From: Sebaldella termitidis ATCC 33386
Lineage (GTDB): Bacteria; Fusobacteriota; Fusobacteriia; Fusobacteriales; Leptotrichiaceae
Length of the DNA: 64,000 nt
Reading direction: 5' to 3'
NCBI RefSeq assembly: GCF_000024405.1
Contig: NC_013517.1
Span: 3,069,989 to 3,133,988, forward strand
Shown: positions 8,580 through 17,361 of the stretch, piece by piece
Layout: every line of letters starts with the position of its first letter
Position numbering within the stretch: the first letter of the stretch is position 1
Notes under the pieces: generated by a model
What the model was told of the DNA's origin: nothing
Seen by the model: only the letters and a program-made list of their open reading frames with translations
Database searches by the model: none
Made by a program: the position numbers and the translations under genes

Positions 8580-9465
8580 TCATAATAATGATATACGTGT
8601 CATAAATTTGTATTTTGAGGCAGTGCAAAAAAGATACGACTTTGAAATAAATGATACACTTAATCCTGTTTTGGGTGAATTTTGCATAGTAGAAACTGCA
8701 AGAGGACTGGAAATGGGAAAAGTATACACCAAAGCATCATATATCAAACCAGATACTATTTCAGTACCTCTGAAAAAAGTAGTCAGAATTGCTACTGAGA
8801 AAGATATGGAAAAATATAGTGACCTGAAAGTTGAAGCTGTAAAAGCCAGCTATGTCTTAAAAAATAAAATTAAAAAATTTAATCTAAATATGAAATCTAT
8901 TGAGACTGAATTCACATTTGACAGAAAAAAATTGATATTTTATTTTGCTTCTGAAGATCGTGTAGATTTCAGAGAACTTGTAAAAGAACTTGCCAGTATT
9001 TTTAAACTTAGAATAGAATTACGACAGATTGGCGTTCGTGATCAGGCAAAACTTATCGGTGATTGCGGAGTTTGCGGAAAACCTTTATGCTGCAAAGCAT
9101 TTATTAATAAATTTGATTCTGTTACTATAAAAATGGCCAGAGATCAGAGCGTTTCAGTCAGTCCTACCAAAATGTCAGGAATCTGCGGAAGACTAAAGTG
9201 CTGTCTGAATTTTGAATATGACCAATATGCTGAAAGACAGAAATTTTTTCCTGAAGTAGGACAAAGTGTTGTTACTCCAGCAGGGAGAGGGCATGTTGTC
9301 AGCACTAATGTACTTAATAATTTTTTATTTGTAAATGTTCCTGAAAAAGGTGTTATGAAATTTGAAATTAGGGAAATCACTTTTAACCGGGAAGAAAAAG
9401 AAAAAATACTTAAGGAAATTGCAAAGCAGCATATAGAATTATCTGAAATTAAGGATGAAGAATGA
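8542..9465 (+). CDS. ricT: RicT-like PSP1 protein (YaaT)
   Basis: The 307-residue protein resembles Bacillus YaaT/RicT, which with RicA and RicF carries iron-sulfur clusters and helps RNase Y mature mRNAs. PSP1 motifs are VETARGLEMG (50-59) and RVDFRELVKEL. Cysteines at 175, 178, 183, 184 and 215, 220, 221 match the family pattern. GTG 8542 is chosen because AAGGGAG lies 8 bases upstream; ATG 8557 is the alternative. As in Firmicutes, a TrmN6-type methyltransferase follows (ATGA overlap). RicA and RicF are not in the window. Confidence 0.85.
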   Translation: MLSENMEKSFIGDHNNDIRVINLYFEAVQKRYDFEINDTLNPVLGEFCIVETARGLEMGKVYTKASYIKPDTISVPLKKVVRIATEKDMEKYSDLKVEAVKASYVLKNKIKKFNLNMKSIETEFTFDRKKLIFYFASEDRVDFRELVKELASIFKLRIELRQIGVRDQAKLIGDCGVCGKPLCCKAFINKFDSVTIKMARDQSVSVSPTKMSGICGRLKCCLNFEYDQYAERQKFFPEVGQSVVTPAGRGHVVSTNVLNNFLFVNVPEKGVMKFEIREITFNREEKEKILKEIAKQHIELSEIKDEE

Positions 9466-10130
9466 TTCTGAATAATAATGAATATATGGAATTTTTAGAA
9501 AGCAGCGGACAAAAGATTATAGTCAATAATAATTTATTTAAAATTACTAATGATCCGCTTCTTCTTGCAGATTTCTGCCGGGAAAACATAAAAAAAAGCG
9601 GAACACTTCTTGATATAGGGGCAGGTAACGGTATCCTCCCCTTATTATTATGTAATGCCAATTTAACAGAAATCTCTGCTGTAGAAATACAAAAAAATAG
9701 TTTTGACTGTTTAGAAAAAAATATAGATCTAAATTCCCTTTCTGATAAAATTATCCCCTATCACACTGATATTAATGATTTTTTCCCGGATTTTGAATTT
9801 GACTATATTATTTCAAATCCTCCATACTACAGAGAAAATTCCGGTTCTTTATCACAAAGTGAAGAAATCTCTATTGCAAAATTTGAGATAAAAATGACTC
9901 TTGATAACTTAATTTTAAATATAAAAAGACTTCTTAAAAATCACGGTACTTTTTATATTATAATTATTCCCGGACGTTTAAATGATGTTCTAAAAGCAAT
10001 ATATTTCCAGAGACTTAATATTTCAAAACTACGAACAGTTATACATAATAATAAGGCAAAATTTATTCTTATAGAAGGCAAAAAAGGAAGCAGACCCGGA
10101 GACACTGTAATAGATACAGTCTCATTTTAG
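9462..10130 (+). CDS. tRNA1(Val) adenine-N6 methyltransferase-like (TrmN6/YabB)
   Basis: The 222-residue Rossmann methyltransferase shows the SAM motif DIGAGNG at residues 51-57 and the N6-adenine catalytic motif NPPY at 119-122, followed by YRENSGS as in the TrmN6/YabB family. It would methylate a tRNA adenine next to the anticodon. The start overlaps the ricT stop. The last codons (about residues 209-222) also encode the left arm of the terminator, so the C-terminal sequence is constrained by RNA folding. Confidence 0.8.
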   Translation: MILNNNEYMEFLESSGQKIIVNNNLFKITNDPLLLADFCRENIKKSGTLLDIGAGNGILPLLLCNANLTEISAVEIQKNSFDCLEKNIDLNSLSDKIIPYHTDINDFFPDFEFDYIISNPPYYRENSGSLSQSEEISIAKFEIKMTLDNLILNIKRLLKNHGTFYIIIIPGRLNDVLKAIYFQRLNISKLRTVIHNNKAKFILIEGKKGSRPGDTVIDTVSF

Positions 10131-10146
10131 GGTCTGCTTCCCTTTA
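10080..10146. terminator. bidirectional terminator partly inside trmN6
   Basis: A 12-bp outer stem (GGAAGCAGACCC at 10086-10097 with its complement at 10130-10141) encloses a second stem (GAGAC..CTGT / ACAG..CTC). On the plus strand it is followed by CTTTATTAT; on the minus strand by TTTTTT. It can end both the radC operon and the convergent acetyltransferase gene. Its left arm is coding sequence. Confidence 0.8.
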
Positions 10147-10662
10147 TTATAAATAAATTTCATATCTTAAATTTTTGATATTTTTTTCTTCCCATTTTAT
10201 TTCGTCTAGAAACACTCCGCCATTTTTTTCTATGACTCTTTTAGAATTTATGTTATTTTTATTACATGTTATCAGAAGTTTTCTATGACCCTGCTCTTTA
10301 GCTACAGGCTTTAAAAGTTCCAGCATTTTCGTGGCATATCCCTTACTTCTCTCTTCCGGAGCAATAATATAGCCTATATTTCCTATATAACGAAACAAAT
10401 CCTCGCCGGAGTCCTTTCGAAGAGTGATTCTTCCTACTACCTTCTCATCTTCTATTGCCCAGTAATTTTTCATTGGGATTACAATTTCACCCTTTGGATA
10501 TTCACTTATATAATCAAGATAATCTAAAAACTTTTGAAAATTAAATTTTAAAAAAGATAACTTAAAGGTATAAGAACTCTCTATTTCATTATTTCTCCTT
10601 ATCTGTTTTACAAAATTTATATATTCTTTTTTATATTCAATACAAGGTTTTACAAGTTTCAT
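10147..10662 (-). CDS. GNAT-family N-acetyltransferase
   Basis: The 171-residue protein has the GNAT fold pattern: an acidic beta4-type stretch (IGNIGYIIAPEERSKGYATKM, residues about 92-112) whose RSKGYA segment forms the acetyl-CoA pyrophosphate loop, and a SKRVIEKNGG segment near residue 145. Two ATGs occur in tandem (10665 and 10662); the second is preferred because GTGAGG is otherwise too close. The substrate cannot be told. It lies just downstream of rnpB on the same strand and ends at the shared terminator. Confidence 0.75.
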   Translation of the reverse strand: MKLVKPCIEYKKEYINFVKQIRRNNEIESSYTFKLSFLKFNFQKFLDYLDYISEYPKGEIVIPMKNYWAIEDEKVVGRITLRKDSGEDLFRYIGNIGYIIAPEERSKGYATKMLELLKPVAKEQGHRKLLITCNKNNINSKRVIEKNGGVFLDEIKWEEKNIKNLRYEIYL

Positions 10663-10686
10663 CATACCTCACTTATTATATTTTTT

Positions 10687-11024
10687 ATAAAGGCCTTAGT
10701 ATAAGCCGGATTTTGTTTCTGCTAATCATTTATCTAGACTGACAATTAACTGTCAGCTCGAGCAAATTACCCTAAAGTCAGAGCGAGCAACTCCTTTTTA
10801 GACTTATATTTATTCTTGCTTCAGGAGGGGTTTACCTAGCTGGTCAAATTTCTTAGACCACTGGTAGTCTCTTACACTACCTTTTCACCCTTACCGTAAA
10901 CGGCGGTTTATTTTCTGTGGCACTTTCCTTAAGATTACTCTCAGCAGCCATTAGCTGTCTCCCTGCTCTGTGAAGTCCGGACTTTCCTCTTCCTTACGGA
11001 AGCGATTAGCCCTAAAGCCTTTAT
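10687..11024 (-). ncRNA. rnpB: RNase P RNA
   Basis: Read on the minus strand, this about 338-nt segment has the bacterial RNase P core: a GAGGAAAGTCCGGAC block after P1-P3, a CAGGGAGACAGC region, GGTAAGGGTGAAAAGG, and ATAAGCCGG near the 3' end. The P1 helix is a 13-bp pairing of 11012-11024 with 10687-10699 (one G-U), which sets both ends. A TAAAAT -10-like hexamer at 11031-11036 (minus) is at the right distance for a start at 11024. The first 74 nt overlap the upstream protein gene. The RNA is the catalytic part of the tRNA 5'-processing enzyme. Confidence 0.95.
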
Positions 11025-11487
11025 ATATATATTTTACACTAAAAAGTAAAAAAATAAAAGTTATAATTGAAATTATATATATGATCAAAGAATTATTTTT
11101 ATTATGCTCTCCTATTTCTTTAGTAATTTCATATGAATATTCCCTGTATTTTCCGTTTTCTATAAGGTCTTTTCTGTCATTTACCGCCTTATCCAAGAGT
11201 TCCTTATTTATATCCAAATCTTTTGAAATATAAAAATTCACCTCTGTTTCCCTGTTATCTTTCTTTATGATCTCAAGCAGCACTGTATTTTTCTTATCTT
11301 TTAAGCTTATCACTTTCTTGCTGAAATCATACTCAAAAATAAAATTCAAATTACTTTTATTTTCTATTTTACGTACTTTTTCTTCAAATTCTCTTTTTGA
11401 ATTTTCATCAAATATTCCTATATTATCTTTTATCTCGAAGGCACTCAGATTCATGCTTATTATTATAAATAAAATTATTCTCTTCAT
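10951..11487 (-). CDS. small exported membrane protein, TPM-like
   Basis: The 178-residue protein has an N-terminal signal (RIILFIIISMNLSAFE), a domain at residues about 20-125 faintly like TPM/YgcG domains (NIGIFDENSKREFEEKV, then NTVLLEII), a membrane segment at about 133-152 (LIIYIISIITFIFLLFSVKYI), and a basic-acidic tail. Codons for the last 22 residues (GFRANRFRKEEESPDFTEQG and DS) are also the 5' end of rnpB, so this tail probably follows RNA constraint. The start is 10 bases after nif3. Function is unknown. Confidence 0.6.
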   Translation of the reverse strand: MKRIILFIIISMNLSAFEIKDNIGIFDENSKREFEEKVRKIENKSNLNFIFEYDFSKKVISLKDKKNTVLLEIIKKDNRETEVNFYISKDLDINKELLDKAVNDRKDLIENGKYREYSYEITKEIGEHNKNNSLIIYIISIITFIFLLFSVKYIYKGFRANRFRKEEESPDFTEQGDS

Positions 11488-11497
11488 TTTTTTCCTT

Positions 11498-12277
11498 CTA
11501 TATTATTTTAAATACTTGATTTTCTTTTGCCTGAATTATTTTCCCGTTAAAAAATTCTTCCAGATCTTTTTTTATCAGTTCAGAAAAAATGTTTTCACTC
11601 TCATAATGACCTATATCTATTAATGTAAGCCCCGCTTCCAAAGCATCCAGTGTTTCATGGTGCTTCAGATCCCCGGTTATATATAAATCTACAGTATTAT
11701 CTATTTCCGGGATCATAGAACCGCCGGCTCCGGTTAGTACTGCTATTCTTTTTACTCTTTTATTTTCATTACCCGCTATTCTTATATTTTTCAAATTTAA
11801 TTTTTCTTTCACTGCTTTGCTTATATTATAAACATTATCCTCTTTTTTAAGCTCCAGAATACGACCCAGTCCGCTTTCAGGATCGCTTTCATTTTTCAGC
11901 CACACACTTTTTTTCCCGCCTAATGATAGCTTTTCCAATATATAATCACTCAGACCATGAGCAGCAGAATCCGCATTTGTATGAATACTATACACTGCTA
12001 TTTTGTTTTCTGCAAGCTTCAAAATTTTCTCTCCCAGCACTGTATCATTTGTTATCCTTTTTATTTCAGAAAATATCAGCGGGTGGTGTGAAATTATCAG
12101 CTCTGCTCTAGCAGCAATAGCTTGTTCTATTACATCATCAGTAATATCAAGACATATTATTACAGCTGAAACATTACTTCCTTTTCTTCCAATTATGAGT
12201 CCCGAATTGTCCCATTTTTCAGCAAGCTCCGGATTATATTTTTTCTCCAGAAAATTCATTATATCTTCAAGTTTCAT
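11498..12277 (-). CDS. Nif3-like dinuclear metal centre protein (YqfO)
   Basis: The 259-residue protein belongs to the NIF3/DUF34 family. Metal-binding signs are ISHHPLIF (about residues 63-70), HTNADSAAHG (about 97-106) and a C-terminal GHYESE motif. An NSGL motif occurs near the N-terminus (KWDNSGLIIG). It lacks the extra middle PII-like domain of Bacillus YqfO, matching the short form. The exact reaction is unknown; some members are called GTP cyclohydrolase type 2. Location downstream of rpoD is conserved in many bacteria. Confidence 0.85.
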   Translation of the reverse strand: MKLEDIMNFLEKKYNPELAEKWDNSGLIIGRKGSNVSAVIICLDITDDVIEQAIAARAELIISHHPLIFSEIKRITNDTVLGEKILKLAENKIAVYSIHTNADSAAHGLSDYILEKLSLGGKKSVWLKNESDPESGLGRILELKKEDNVYNISKAVKEKLNLKNIRIAGNENKRVKRIAVLTGAGGSMIPEIDNTVDLYITGDLKHHETLDALEAGLTLIDIGHYESENIFSELIKKDLEEFFNGKIIQAKENQVFKII

Positions 12278-12290
12278 AATATCCTCCCTT

Positions 12291-13220
12291 TTAATTCAGA
12301 TATTCCATATTTTCCTCCATTTGCTCTTTATTCAGATTAAAAGCAAGCTTTGTAAGGGCCTTTTCTCTAAGAACATTTATATTGCTTTCCTCTATATTCA
12401 ATATTTTTGATATTTCCTTTGTTTTATAGAATTTATCATCTAAACCATAATGCATCATTAGAATTCTCTCATCCAGATAATTTAATTTTTTAGGAATATT
12501 GCTTAATACATATTTTCTTGTCAAATGCGATACTTTTTCCACTATACTGTATGAATTTTCAGGCATATCATCCATTTTGGTAAATAATTCCTGAAGAGCA
12601 TTTAAATAATTCAGCTCTATATTCATTTGCTTTGATATTTCTTCCAGACTCAGACCGTTATTCAGCTCCAGCTGTACTTTCAAATACAGAATATACGCCA
12701 GCTCTGATGCTTTAAAATCTTTTAATATTTTTTTCTGATATTCCAGAATATATTTTATTGCAAAATTTTTCAGCCAAAACTCAATATCGCTTTCTGAATT
12801 TTTCAGTTTTTCAATTCCGTTTATTACCCCTATTGTTGCCTCCTGTACCAGATCAAGAAATGAAAATCCCAGTTTTACATACTGAAGACTTTCACGAATC
12901 ACTATTTTCAAGTGTTTATTTACAAGCTGATCTCTGTCAGTTTCATCAATTTCTCTTATTTTCAATTGCTTTATATTATGCTCCTTTATATCATCTAAGT
13001 ATAGTTCTATTGTTTCTTTTTCTGATATATCTGCATTTTCTTCGTCTATTACCACAAAATCATTATTTTCAATAGAAACTCTAACTTCAGGAATATTTTC
13101 GGTATATAAAAAGTTTACAATGGCGCCAAACTCTTCGTCAGAAAGATCATACTCCTGAAAAAGCTCTTCCATATTATAATTTTCATTGTTTCGTATTGTC
13201 TCCATTATGCTCTTTAACAT
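12291..13220 (-). CDS. degenerate sigma-70 paralogue next to rpoD
   Basis: The 309-residue protein is collinear with RpoD: a 1.2-like IELYLDDIKEHNIKQL (71-86), region 2.1-2.2 with LDLVQEATIGVINGIEKL (122-139), a region 3-like helical part, and region 4 (LDERILMMHYGLDD 249-262, then a helix-turn-helix to about 294). The core-binding 2.2 part is well kept. The 2.3-2.4 segment, [13 protein letters not shown] in RpoD, is replaced by EFWLKNFAIKYILE, and the recognition helix RERIRQIE is replaced by ESNINVLR. It likely binds core polymerase but not a normal promoter. It has its own extended -10 promoter and reads on into nif3. Confidence 0.75.
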   Translation of the reverse strand: MLKSIMETIRNNENYNMEELFQEYDLSDEEFGAIVNFLYTENIPEVRVSIENNDFVVIDEENADISEKETIELYLDDIKEHNIKQLKIREIDETDRDQLVNKHLKIVIRESLQYVKLGFSFLDLVQEATIGVINGIEKLKNSESDIEFWLKNFAIKYILEYQKKILKDFKASELAYILYLKVQLELNNGLSLEEISKQMNIELNYLNALQELFTKMDDMPENSYSIVEKVSHLTRKYVLSNIPKKLNYLDERILMMHYGLDDKFYKTKEISKILNIEESNINVLREKALTKLAFNLNKEQMEENMEYLN

Positions 13221-13253
13221 TATATATCACATCCTATTGTTTTTATTTATAAA

Positions 13254-13262
13254 ATTATAACA
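13254..13262 (-). promoter_or_regulatory. extended -10 promoter of the sigma paralogue
   Basis: On the minus strand TATAAT (13254-13259) is preceded by TGT, forming an extended -10. No good -35 is visible. It lies 34 bases before the start codon and after the rpoD terminator, so the paralogue can be transcribed separately from rpoD. Confidence 0.5.
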
Positions 13263-13322
13263 TAAAATTATTATTTTTAATAGTTTATTAAATTATTTCT
13301 TTGTTTATTTCATCATATATTT

Positions 13323-13356
13323 AAAAAAGCTAATTTCATATAAATTGAAATCAGCT
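13323..13356 (-). terminator. rpoD terminator
   Basis: An 11-bp stem (AGCTGATTTCA with TGAAATTAGCT, one G-T) and a 6-base loop are followed by TTTTTT. The rpoD stop codon (13351-13353) lies inside the first arm. Confidence 0.8.
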
Positions 13357-14514
13357 CCTGTAATCTTCTAATTTTTTTCTTCTGCTCGGATGTCTCAGCT
13401 TTCTTAATGCTTTTACTTCAATCTGTCTGATTCTCTCTCTTGTGACATTGAATATTTTCCCTACTTCTTCAAGAGTCTTAGGAGAACCGTCATCCAGACC
13501 ATATCTGTACCTTAAAACCATTTCTTCACGTTCACTCAGTGTTTTTAATACTCCGTCTAATTGTTCCTTCAGTAATACCCTAGTTGTAGCATCATAAGGA
13601 TTTAAAAATTTATCATCTTCTACAAAATCCCCAAGCTCACTGTCTTCTTCGCTTCCTACCGGTGTTTCCAGTGAAATAGGATCCTGATTCATTTCAAGTA
13701 TACTCTTTACTTTATCCACAGGTATTTCCAGTTTTTTTGCTAATTCTTCCGCTGTAGCTTCTTTCCCTGTTTCCTGAAGTATTATTCTGCTTTCTTTTTT
13801 GATTTTATTTATTGTTTCTATCATATGAACCGGAATTCTTATAGTTCTTCCCTGATCAGCAATTGCTCTTGTAATAGCCTGTCTTATCCACCATGTGGCA
13901 TATGTAGAAAACTTAAATCCTTTTTCATACTCAAATTTTTCTACAGCCTTCATTAAGCCCATATTGCCTTCCTGGATCAAATCAAGCATTTTAAGACCTC
14001 TGTTTGTATGCTTTTTTGCTATACTTACTACTAATCTTAGATTAGATTCTATAAGCTTCTGCTTTGCCTCTTCATCATTTTCCAAAACTTTCTGTGCAAG
14101 GGCAATTTCCTCCTCATATGTCAAAAGCGGTATCTGCCCGATCTCTCTCAGATACATCTTTATTGGTTCATCTACATCCATTATTTCGGCTAATTTTATT
14201 AGATCAGTGTGGAGTAACTCATTTACTTCAGTTTCATCAATTTCTTCCTCATTGAACTCTTCTTCTTCTATTTCAGGAATTTTCGCAGATTTTTTTGTCG
14301 AATTGCTTTCCATATAGTCTTTTTTCTCAACAAGTGTATCAACTATACTGATTCCCTTATCCTCTATTCCACGAATTAACTGATCTATTTTTTCTACTGG
14401 AAAATCCTCCGGAATAACTCCGTTTATTTCCTCATAGCTTATTACACCGTCTTCTTTAGCCTGTTTTACAAGCTCTAGCAATTTATCTTTTAAATTCATA
14501 TTTTTTTCAGGCAT
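13351..14514 (-). CDS. rpoD: primary sigma factor RpoD
   Basis: The 387-residue protein is a compact group 1 sigma: a short region 1.1, region 1.2 ([14 protein letters not shown]), region 2 with [17 protein letters not shown] and [12 protein letters not shown], region 3 ([14 protein letters not shown]) and region 4 ([15 protein letters not shown], then [17 protein letters not shown]). It directs core polymerase to TTGACA/TATAAT promoters, many of which are visible in this window. ATG 14514 is chosen because GAGGAG lies 9 bases upstream, while the ATG at 14535 has no ribosome site. The start overlaps the dnaG stop by 8 bases (ATGCCTGA), so the two are coupled. Confidence 0.97.
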   Translation of the reverse strand: MPEKNMNLKDKLLELVKQAKEDGVISYEEINGVIPEDFPVEKIDQLIRGIEDKGISIVDTLVEKKDYMESNSTKKSAKIPEIEEEEFNEEEIDETEVNELLHTDLIKLAEIMDVDEPIKMYLREIGQIPLLTYEEEIALAQKVLENDEEAKQKLIESNLRLVVSIAKKHTNRGLKMLDLIQEGNMGLMKAVEKFEYEKGFKFSTYATWWIRQAITRAIADQGRTIRIPVHMIETINKIKKESRIILQETGKEATAEELAKKLEIPVDKVKSILEMNQDPISLETPVGSEEDSELGDFVEDDKFLNPYDATTRVLLKEQLDGVLKTLSEREEMVLRYRYGLDDGSPKTLEEVGKIFNVTRERIRQIEVKALRKLRHPSRRKKLEDYRS

Positions 14515-16282
14515 GATCTGATTCTCCTCGGACATAAAGTTTAAATTTATTATATAATTCCTTGATCTCTTGCAAACTGTGAATATTTTTTAATTCATGC
14601 TCTATCTGTTTCATATAGAAATAATTTTGGCCTTTTTTATGTATCTCTTTTTCCAGCTCTCTGTTAAACCAATCTGTATACAATATTTTATAGTATTCAT
14701 CTTCTTTCTCTATTTCCAGATCTGCTTCTCTTGAAAATTTAAAAATTAATTTTTTTTCTTCTTCGTCTATCTCTGAATTATCTAATATTTTTGTATTAAA
14801 GTCAATTTTTTTTAATTTTTTTAAAATTTCGATTATTATAAAACTTTTTATCTCTTTCTCTGCAAACTCCTTATAATACTCAGGATACTTTAAAATTAAC
14901 TTTAAAGTAGATACTTCCAGCAAATCATAATTCAATTTATTTTTTATCGAAATTTCCTCTTTTTTAAATTCTTTAGTTTTTGTTTTTTTATATTTCCCTG
15001 TATTGCTTTTTAGGATTTCTGCCTCTAAATTTTGTTTGCTTATCCCTAATTCTTCACTTAACTTATCCAGATAAATATCGATTTCAATACGATTTTGAAG
15101 ATTTGCAAAAAATTCTTTGAATCTGTCTATGAATATTTTTTTTCCTTCTACTGTTTTTATATCAATATCATAAGAAAATTCCGAAAACATATATTCAAAT
15201 ATGTCCACAGATTCTTTTAGCAGTTCTACAAACTTTTTCTTGTCATTTGATTGAAAAAATTCATCAGGATCCTTTATTCCTTTTGGGAAAAAAAGGCACT
15301 TAACATTAAATTCGTGTTTCTTCAGAATATAAGAAGCTCTGAATAATGCATTTTTACCAGCTTCATCATTGTCATAAGATATGACAATATTATTTGTGTA
15401 TCTTTTTAGCAACTTTGCCTGTTCGTCTGTAAATGCGGTACCTAACGATGCTACTGCATTTTCAAAATCATTTTTATGTGCGGAAAGTACATCCATATAA
15501 CCTTCCATCAATATTACAAAGCCTTTTTTTCTGATTTTTTCCCCTCTGCTTACCAGACCGTAAACTTCACGGCTTTTATTAAATACTTTTGATTCCTGTG
15601 AATTTATGTACTTAGCAGTACTTTCACCATCAAGGGCTCTGCCGCCAAAGCCTACTATATTCTGATTTTTATTATAGATTGGAAATATAATCCTGTCACG
15701 AAATACATCAAAAAAATTTCCTGTGCTCGCTCTTTTTATCAAACCTAATTCTATCAGGTCTTCATTAGAATAGTCTTTATTTTTGAAATTTTCCAGAAGA
15801 CTATCCCAGTTTTCAGGTGCATACCCAAGTTTAAATCTTTTGATATCGTTTTCGTTCAAGCCTCTTTTTTCCAAATAATTTAAGGCCTTCTTATTTTTAA
15901 AGATATTTTCTGAATAAAATTCCAGCGCTGTTTGTAATATCATATGAAATTTTTGCAGTGAATTCTGCTTATTACTGCTTTTTCCCGAAAATCTGCTGTT
16001 GAACTGAATATTATATTTATTAGCCAATTCTTCCACAGCTTCCGCAAAAGTTAAATTATTTATTTTCATATAAAATGTTATTACATCTCCGCCTATACCC
16101 GAACTGAAATCTTTAAAAATATTTTTTCCGGGACTTACTGTAAATGAAGGTGTTCTTTCTGGTTTAAATGGAGATAATCCTTTATAATTTGCTCCTGATT
16201 TTTTCAGAGTCACATATTCGCTTATTACCTGTACAATATCCAGCTTATTTATAAATTCTTGTATTTCATTATCCTCATACAT
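14507..16282 (-). CDS. dnaG: DNA primase with zinc ligands replaced
   Basis: The 591-residue protein has the DnaG layout: N-terminal zinc-binding-type domain (1-100), RNA polymerase/TOPRIM domain ([10 protein letters not shown] with the catalytic Glu, then [11 protein letters not shown] with the DxD acids) and a helical C-terminal helicase-binding domain. The usual CHCC ligands are all changed with spacing intact: S37, K40, D58 and S61 in [13 protein letters not shown] and [14 protein letters not shown] 16282 is chosen; a TTG at 16294 lies in its own ribosome site (TTGGAGA). It makes RNA primers for replication and precedes rpoD as in many bacteria. Confidence 0.95.
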   Translation of the reverse strand: MYEDNEIQEFINKLDIVQVISEYVTLKKSGANYKGLSPFKPERTPSFTVSPGKNIFKDFSSGIGGDVITFYMKINNLTFAEAVEELANKYNIQFNSRFSGKSSNKQNSLQKFHMILQTALEFYSENIFKNKKALNYLEKRGLNENDIKRFKLGYAPENWDSLLENFKNKDYSNEDLIELGLIKRASTGNFFDVFRDRIIFPIYNKNQNIVGFGGRALDGESTAKYINSQESKVFNKSREVYGLVSRGEKIRKKGFVILMEGYMDVLSAHKNDFENAVASLGTAFTDEQAKLLKRYTNNIVISYDNDEAGKNALFRASYILKKHEFNVKCLFFPKGIKDPDEFFQSNDKKKFVELLKESVDIFEYMFSEFSYDIDIKTVEGKKIFIDRFKEFFANLQNRIEIDIYLDKLSEELGISKQNLEAEILKSNTGKYKKTKTKEFKKEEISIKNKLNYDLLEVSTLKLILKYPEYYKEFAEKEIKSFIIIEILKKLKKIDFNTKILDNSEIDEEEKKLIFKFSREADLEIEKEDEYYKILYTDWFNRELEKEIHKKGQNYFYMKQIEHELKNIHSLQEIKELYNKFKLYVRGESDHA

Positions 16283-16367
16283 AATTTTCTCCAATTATTT
16301 ATCCATCTATACAATTATATTTTATATTTTTAAATAGTCAAGTCTATTTTTAAAATTATTTTACAAT

Positions 16368-16541
16368 TTATATTTTTACCTTTTCCTCTAGTATTTCTTC
16401 AAATACTTCATCCATTATTTTTGATTTCTCTTCCCCTTTTAAAAATAGCTCTCTTGCGGCCTTTCCTGCTACTATGGCAAGTTCATATTTGTTAGGGATT
16501 TTACCTAATAACTCATCCACTGTTATATTTCTTTTTTTCAT
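16368..16541 (-). CDS. rpoZ: RNA polymerase omega subunit
   Basis: This 57-residue protein starts at 16541 (after AGGAGGAAAA) and ends at TAA 16368-16370. It carries the omega core ITVDELLGKIPNKYELAIVA followed by GKAAREL, the segment that clamps the beta-prime C-terminus. It lies 8 bases after gmk, the common gmk-rpoZ pairing. The form is short with an acidic/basic C-terminal helix. A gap of 85 bases separates it from dnaG. Confidence 0.9.
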   Translation of the reverse strand: MKKRNITVDELLGKIPNKYELAIVAGKAARELFLKGEEKSKIMDEVFEEILEEKVKI

Positions 16542-16549
16542 TTTTCCTC

Positions 16550-17095
16550 CTAATGATTAATAATATCTGATAATTCCTGATATGACTGGTCTATACTGAT
16601 ATTTATAATAGAATAATCATATTCCTTTTCATATTCCATTTCTTTTAGAGCATTTTCCAGTCTTTTTCTTATTATTTCCTCAGAATCAGAGCCTCTATTT
16701 CTCAGCCTTCCTTCCAGCTCTTTATCATCAGGAGCTTTAAAAAAAACTAATACAGCACTTGGATCCTTTTTCTTTACTATCAAACCGCCCTGTACATCTA
16801 TCTCCAGCAAAACTGTATTTCCTTCTTCCCTTTTCTTTTCTACTTCAGATTTCAAAGTACCGTAATAATTATCATGAACTTTTGCCCATTCAAAAAACTC
16901 ATCATTATTTACTCTTTTCATAAATTCTTCTTCTGTTAAAAAGTAATAATCTTTTCCGTCTGTTTCGTCCTGTCTGGGTTTTCTTGTCGTTGCTGATATT
17001 GTTAAAGGTATATGTAATTTATCTCTCGCTATTTTTGTAACTGTAGATTTACCCGCTCCGCTTGGACCTGATACTACTATTAGTTTCCCCTTCAT
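16550..17095 (-). CDS. gmk: guanylate kinase
   Basis: The 181-residue enzyme converts GMP and ATP to GDP and ADP. The P-loop GPSGAGKST is at residues 9-17. The GMP-binding region shows TISATTRKPRQDETDGKDYYF (split ISATTRKPR and DGKDYYFLT), then EWAKVHDNYYGT and LLEIDVQGG. It lies one base after the remA-like gene and 8 bases before rpoZ, forming the conserved remA-gmk-rpoZ cluster. The length is somewhat short at the C-terminus but within range. Confidence 0.97.
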   Translation of the reverse strand: MKGKLIVVSGPSGAGKSTVTKIARDKLHIPLTISATTRKPRQDETDGKDYYFLTEEEFMKRVNNDEFFEWAKVHDNYYGTLKSEVEKKREEGNTVLLEIDVQGGLIVKKKDPSAVLVFFKAPDDKELEGRLRNRGSDSEEIIRKRLENALKEMEYEKEYDYSIINISIDQSYQELSDIINH

Positions 17096-17096
17096 T

Positions 17097-17336
17097 TTAT
17101 TCTCCTTTTTCTATCCTTAAGAGTAATGTCTCCACATTAATGGCTGACAAAATAATATGACCGCTGTCCATTATTAATATAGCCCTTGTACGTCTTCCTG
17201 AAGTAGCATCTATTAACATTTCCCTTTCCTTTGCTTCTTCTCTTAATCTTTTGCTTGGAGCAGAATCCGGACTGATAATCCCAACTATTCGGCTGTCTAT
17301 TACGATATTATTAAATCCTATATTTATAGGTTTCAT
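17097..17336 (-). CDS. DUF370 / RemA-like protein
   Basis: The 79-residue protein matches the DUF370 family: [20 protein letters not shown] at residues 4-23 and [20 protein letters not shown] at 43-62. In Bacillus, RemA is a DNA-binding activator of matrix genes that forms ring oligomers; here only family membership is certain. A CATTGGAGGC ribosome site precedes the start. It stands in the conserved position before gmk and rpoZ and after rpoC, separated from rpoC by a strong hairpin. Confidence 0.85.
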   Translation of the reverse strand: MKPINIGFNNIVIDSRIVGIISPDSAPSKRLREEAKEREMLIDATSGRRTRAILIMDSGHIILSAINVETLLLRIEKGE

Positions 17337-17361
17337 AATGCCTCCAATGGCTTATTATTCA

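Noticed and set aside
11267-11623. 118-residue hydrophobic plus-strand frame opposite the TPM-like gene and nif3
   Set aside because: It is the complement of charged coding sequence, which reads as hydrophobic; no ribosome site.
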